Part shown: positions 61,991-64,000 of the stretch, in pieces
Numbering within the stretch: the stretch's first letter is position 1
Layout of the letters: the number at the start of each line of letters is the position of its first letter
Assembly: GCA_022841915.1 (NCBI GenBank)
Contig: JALHQN010000005.1
Location: 266,645 to 330,644 of the forward strand
DNA: 64,000 nt
Source of the DNA: Burkholderiales bacterium
GTDB lineage: Bacteria > Pseudomonadota > Gammaproteobacteria > Burkholderiales > WYBJ01
Direction of reading: 5' to 3'
Program-made: the position numbers and the translations under genes
The notes under the pieces: generated by a model
The model's input: the letters and a program-made list of their open reading frames with translations, nothing else
The model's database searches: none
Told to the model about the DNA's origin: nothing

Positions 61991-62923
61991 ATGGTCGTGC
62001 TGTTGATTACGCCCCGCGCCGAGCAGGCGGAAAACTGGCGTTCGCTGTTGTCCGAAGTGCTCAAGGATATCGATTTCCGCGTATTTCCCGAAGTCGGCGA
62101 CCCGTCTGAGGTCGAGGTCGCTCTCGCATGGAAGGCGCCCTATGGCGCGCTGGCGGGATTTCCCAAGCTCAAGCTCATCTGCTCGCTAGGCATGGGGGTC
62201 GATCATCTTCTGCAGGATCCCCAGTTGCCGGCCGACGTTCCGATCGCTCGGCTCGTGGATCCGAACATGGTCGAGCAGATGAGCGAGTATGCGCTCTACG
62301 GCGTGCTTCACTTTCACCGCCGGTTCGATGTCTACGAACGCTATCAGAACGAGAAGCGTTGGGAGGAACTGCCGTTGCCGCATACGGCCCTCAGGCGGAT
62401 CGGGGTCATGGGCATCGGGGAAATCGGTGCCGACTTCGCGCGGAAAACCGCCGCATTGGGGTTCCCGGTCAAGGGATGGAGCCGTTCACCGAAAGCCATC
62501 GATGGGGTCGAGTGCTACGCGGGCCTCGATCAACTGCCGCGGTTCCTCGCGCAGAGCGACATCCTGGTCACCGTGCTGCCTCTGACCTCGGGGACGCAGC
62601 AGATCGTCAATGCCCAGACGTTGGCCATGTTGCCGCGGGGGGCTTACTTCATCAACATGGCGCGGGGGGGCTTGGTCGTCGAGGGCGATCTCATAGCCGC
62701 ACTCGATTCAGGACAACTCGAAGGCGCGCTCCTCGATGTCACGGCGACCGAGCCGTTGCCTGCGAGCAGCCCGCTGTGGAGCCACCGCAAAGTGCGCCTG
62801 ACCCCCCACATTGCAGGCCTGACGAATCCGGAGACTGCCGTTTATCCGATCGCCGAGAATATTCAGCGCTTGCGCGATGGTCGCCCCTTGCTGCATGTGG
62901 TTGATCGGAGCCGCGGCTACTGA
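61991..62923 (+). CDS. ghrA: Glyoxylate/hydroxypyruvate reductase A
   Basis: A 310-residue 2-hydroxyacid dehydrogenase reducing glyoxylate and hydroxypyruvate with NADPH. It has the Rossmann GxGxxG at 141-146 (GIGEIG), the WSRSPK stretch after the second strand that favours NADP, the catalytic arginine R225 (NMARGG), an acidic partner near 249-254 and the catalytic histidine H273 (HIAGLTNP). LGMGVDHLL and YALYGVLHFHRRFDVYE are typical of the GhrA subfamily. TGAGGTAAAAA precedes the ATG. It follows the ParA-like gene by eight bp. Substrate preference is by subfamily resemblance. Confidence 0.9.
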   Translation: MVVLLITPRAEQAENWRSLLSEVLKDIDFRVFPEVGDPSEVEVALAWKAPYGALAGFPKLKLICSLGMGVDHLLQDPQLPADVPIARLVDPNMVEQMSEYALYGVLHFHRRFDVYERYQNEKRWEELPLPHTALRRIGVMGIGEIGADFARKTAALGFPVKGWSRSPKAIDGVECYAGLDQLPRFLAQSDILVTVLPLTSGTQQIVNAQTLAMLPRGAYFINMARGGLVVEGDLIAALDSGQLEGALLDVTATEPLPASSPLWSHRKVRLTPHIAGLTNPETAVYPIAENIQRLRDGRPLLHVVDRSRGY

Positions 62924-63298
62924 AGAACAGCGCCCGGGACGATCGCCGATCGGTAGACAGGGCGCGTGACCGAGGCGACCATGCGCCGATCGGAGTAGAG
63001 CCGGAGTCGCGAGATGTCGGGCGGCGGTCGTTTTCACCCACCTCGGGTAGCGACGGAGCGGGGTGCTGTTCTCTGCAAATCTCTGTACGTGACTCCCCTT
63101 TCCATTCCACTGCATGCAAGGTAGCATTCCACGGCGACAGCGCGAATTCGGAATATTCGGGATATTCGGATATTCGCTGTGAGACGTAACGCGCCAGCCG
63201 ACGGTCGTTGCCCAGGGAGACGGGCGACGAAACGCTTCCTCCACTGATGGGGTGACGCCGACAATCGGATCGGCCGCCGTTTTGCATACATAGAGAAC
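62924..63298. other. Gap between ghrA and the TolC-family gene, with short direct repeats
   Basis: No gene in this 375-bp stretch. It carries three near-tandem copies of an ATATTCG word (63151-63176), preceded by a related AATTCG, in otherwise GC-rich sequence. It should contain the promoter of the outer-membrane factor gene. No clear -10/-35 pair was picked out. Confidence 0.45.
63151..63176 (+). repeat. Three short tandem repeats (GATATTCG-like)
   Basis: GAATATTCG (63151-63159), GATATTCG (63161-63168) and GATATTCG sharing its G (63169-63176) follow each other with 8-10 bp periodicity, about 125-150 bp upstream of the TolC-family start. Confidence 0.6.
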
Positions 63299-64000
63299 AT
63301 GCGCGATAGCTGCCGTATGCGGTCCCACTGGTCGTTGTTTGGTGTTGCGCTCGTGTTCGCGGCCGGTTCGTGCGTCGCAGCCAAGGATGATCCCTATAAG
63401 ACCGACGCCAAGGTACCGCCCAACCATTATTCGCGGTGGCAGCCGGGGGAGAGCACCGACATCCCTGTTCCGGTAGTCGAGGTTGCACCCGATACTTCAG
63501 CCGTTCTCACCCTCGCTCAGTTGACCGACCTTGCGTTGCGGAATACACCGCGCACGCGCCAGGCATGGGCCAATGCGCGCTTCGAGGCCGCGCAGTACGG
63601 CATCGCCAATTCGGCCAACATGCCGCGAGTGGATCTGGTGCTGGGTGTAACCCGGGCCCGCGTGGTATCGAATACCTCAGGGGTCGCCACGCCGGAACAG
63701 AACCGGTATGGACCGAATGTGAGCCTTTCGTACATCTTGTACGACTTCGGTGCGCGGGCCTCCGAGATCGAGGCCCAAGGTTACCGGGTGCTTGCCGCCA
63801 ACTTGACCCAGAATCGTGTGATGCAGGAGGTGGTGTTCCAGGTCGAGCAGGCCTATTTCCGTCTGCACGGGGTGGAGCAGTTGGTTCGTACCGGCCACCT
63901 GTCGCTCAAGAGCGCCGAAGCGACGCTCGACGCGGCACGACGACGCCATCAGGCGGGCCTGGCGACCATCGGCGACGTTTTCCGCTCGGAAACCGCCGTC
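63299..64000 (+). CDS. TolC family outer-membrane factor (5' part, cut by window)
   Basis: From the ATG at 63299 the frame stays open for 234 codons to the window end. A signal peptide covers about residues 1-28 (SLFGVALVFAAGSCVAA). The mature part begins with an OEP/TolC repeat: LTLAQLTDLALRNTP, QAWANARFEAAQYGIA, VSLSYILYDFGARASEIEA, VVFQVEQAYFRLHGVEQL and RRRHQAGLATIGDVFRSETA, the coiled helices and strand hairpins of trimeric efflux channels. A second ATG at 63317 is possible. The partner membrane-fusion and pump genes would be expected further downstream, outside the window. Confidence 0.88.
   Translation, partial: MRDSCRMRSHWSLFGVALVFAAGSCVAAKDDPYKTDAKVPPNHYSRWQPGESTDIPVPVVEVAPDTSAVLTLAQLTDLALRNTPRTRQAWANARFEAAQYGIANSANMPRVDLVLGVTRARVVSNTSGVATPEQNRYGPNVSLSYILYDFGARASEIEAQGYRVLAANLTQNRVMQEVVFQVEQAYFRLHGVEQLVRTGHLSLKSAEATLDAARRRHQAGLATIGDVFRSETAV

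Overview
The window is GC-rich, densely coded DNA from a free-living Gram-negative bacterium, most likely a betaproteobacterium (Burkholderiales/Rhodocyclales/Nitrosomonadales type). The support is the gene content: a Bug-type tripartite tricarboxylate transporter receptor, several CaiB/BaiF CoA-transferases, a long DUF349 protein, a SWIB protein with a histone-H1-like tail, a PHP-YciO-TrpS block and ScpA/ScpB, a ~400-residue TrpS, and PEP-CTERM/PrsT genes. No rRNA, tRNA, CRISPR array, insertion sequence, integrase or phage gene was seen, so the window looks chromosomal. Genes at both ends are cut by the window edge.

Layout. 1-8.2 kb is a catabolic block: a flavoprotein (cut), two CaiB/BaiF CoA-transferases, a Bug solute receptor, a GST, a benzoylformate-decarboxylase-like TPP enzyme and an acyl-CoA dehydrogenase, all fitting uptake and CoA-dependent breakdown of organic or aromatic acids. 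8.4-15.5 kb is mixed: SWIB protein, small Gly/Pro-rich protein, Ada, ZIP transporter, DUF808 membrane protein, crotonase-family protein, MFS transporter. 15.7-28.9 kb holds the DUF349 protein, a phosphatidylserine synthase, four alpha/beta hydrolases, a CoxG-like protein, a second TPP enzyme, a DUF1080 lipoprotein, a metallophosphoesterase and an EAL-HDOD protein. 28.9-38.1 kb holds a GntR/PrpD divergent pair, a cyclic-nucleotide-binding/GGDEF protein, a PsiF protein, D-tartrate dehydratase with RidA and a Nudix protein, a NYN RNase-like protein and a phosphate-type porin.

38.6-53.6 kb is mostly housekeeping: NadC, an M20 peptidase, ClpB with a good sigma-32 promoter, a three-gene AttEFGH-like export operon (ATPase, FtsX permease, CrtC/lipocalin protein), a RhlE-type helicase, an HNH protein, PHP phosphoesterase, YciO/Sua5 and TrpS. 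53.9-59.0 kb is a PEP-CTERM cluster (PEP-CTERM metalloprotease, PrsT TPR lipoprotein, a second PEP-CTERM protein with a sigma-54 type promoter) that sits between trpS and scpA. 59.4-64 kb holds scpA-scpB, an orphan ParA-like ATPase, ghrA and the start of a TolC-family gene.

The most notable points are the PEP-CTERM cluster with its sigma-54 promoter, an 11-codon minicistron with an ideal ribosome binding site overlapping a hydrolase start, a G15 tract just behind clpB, an orphan ParA-type ATPase beside the condensin genes, and several clean inverted repeats in divergent or promoter regions. No clearly new multi-gene defence or mobile system was found.
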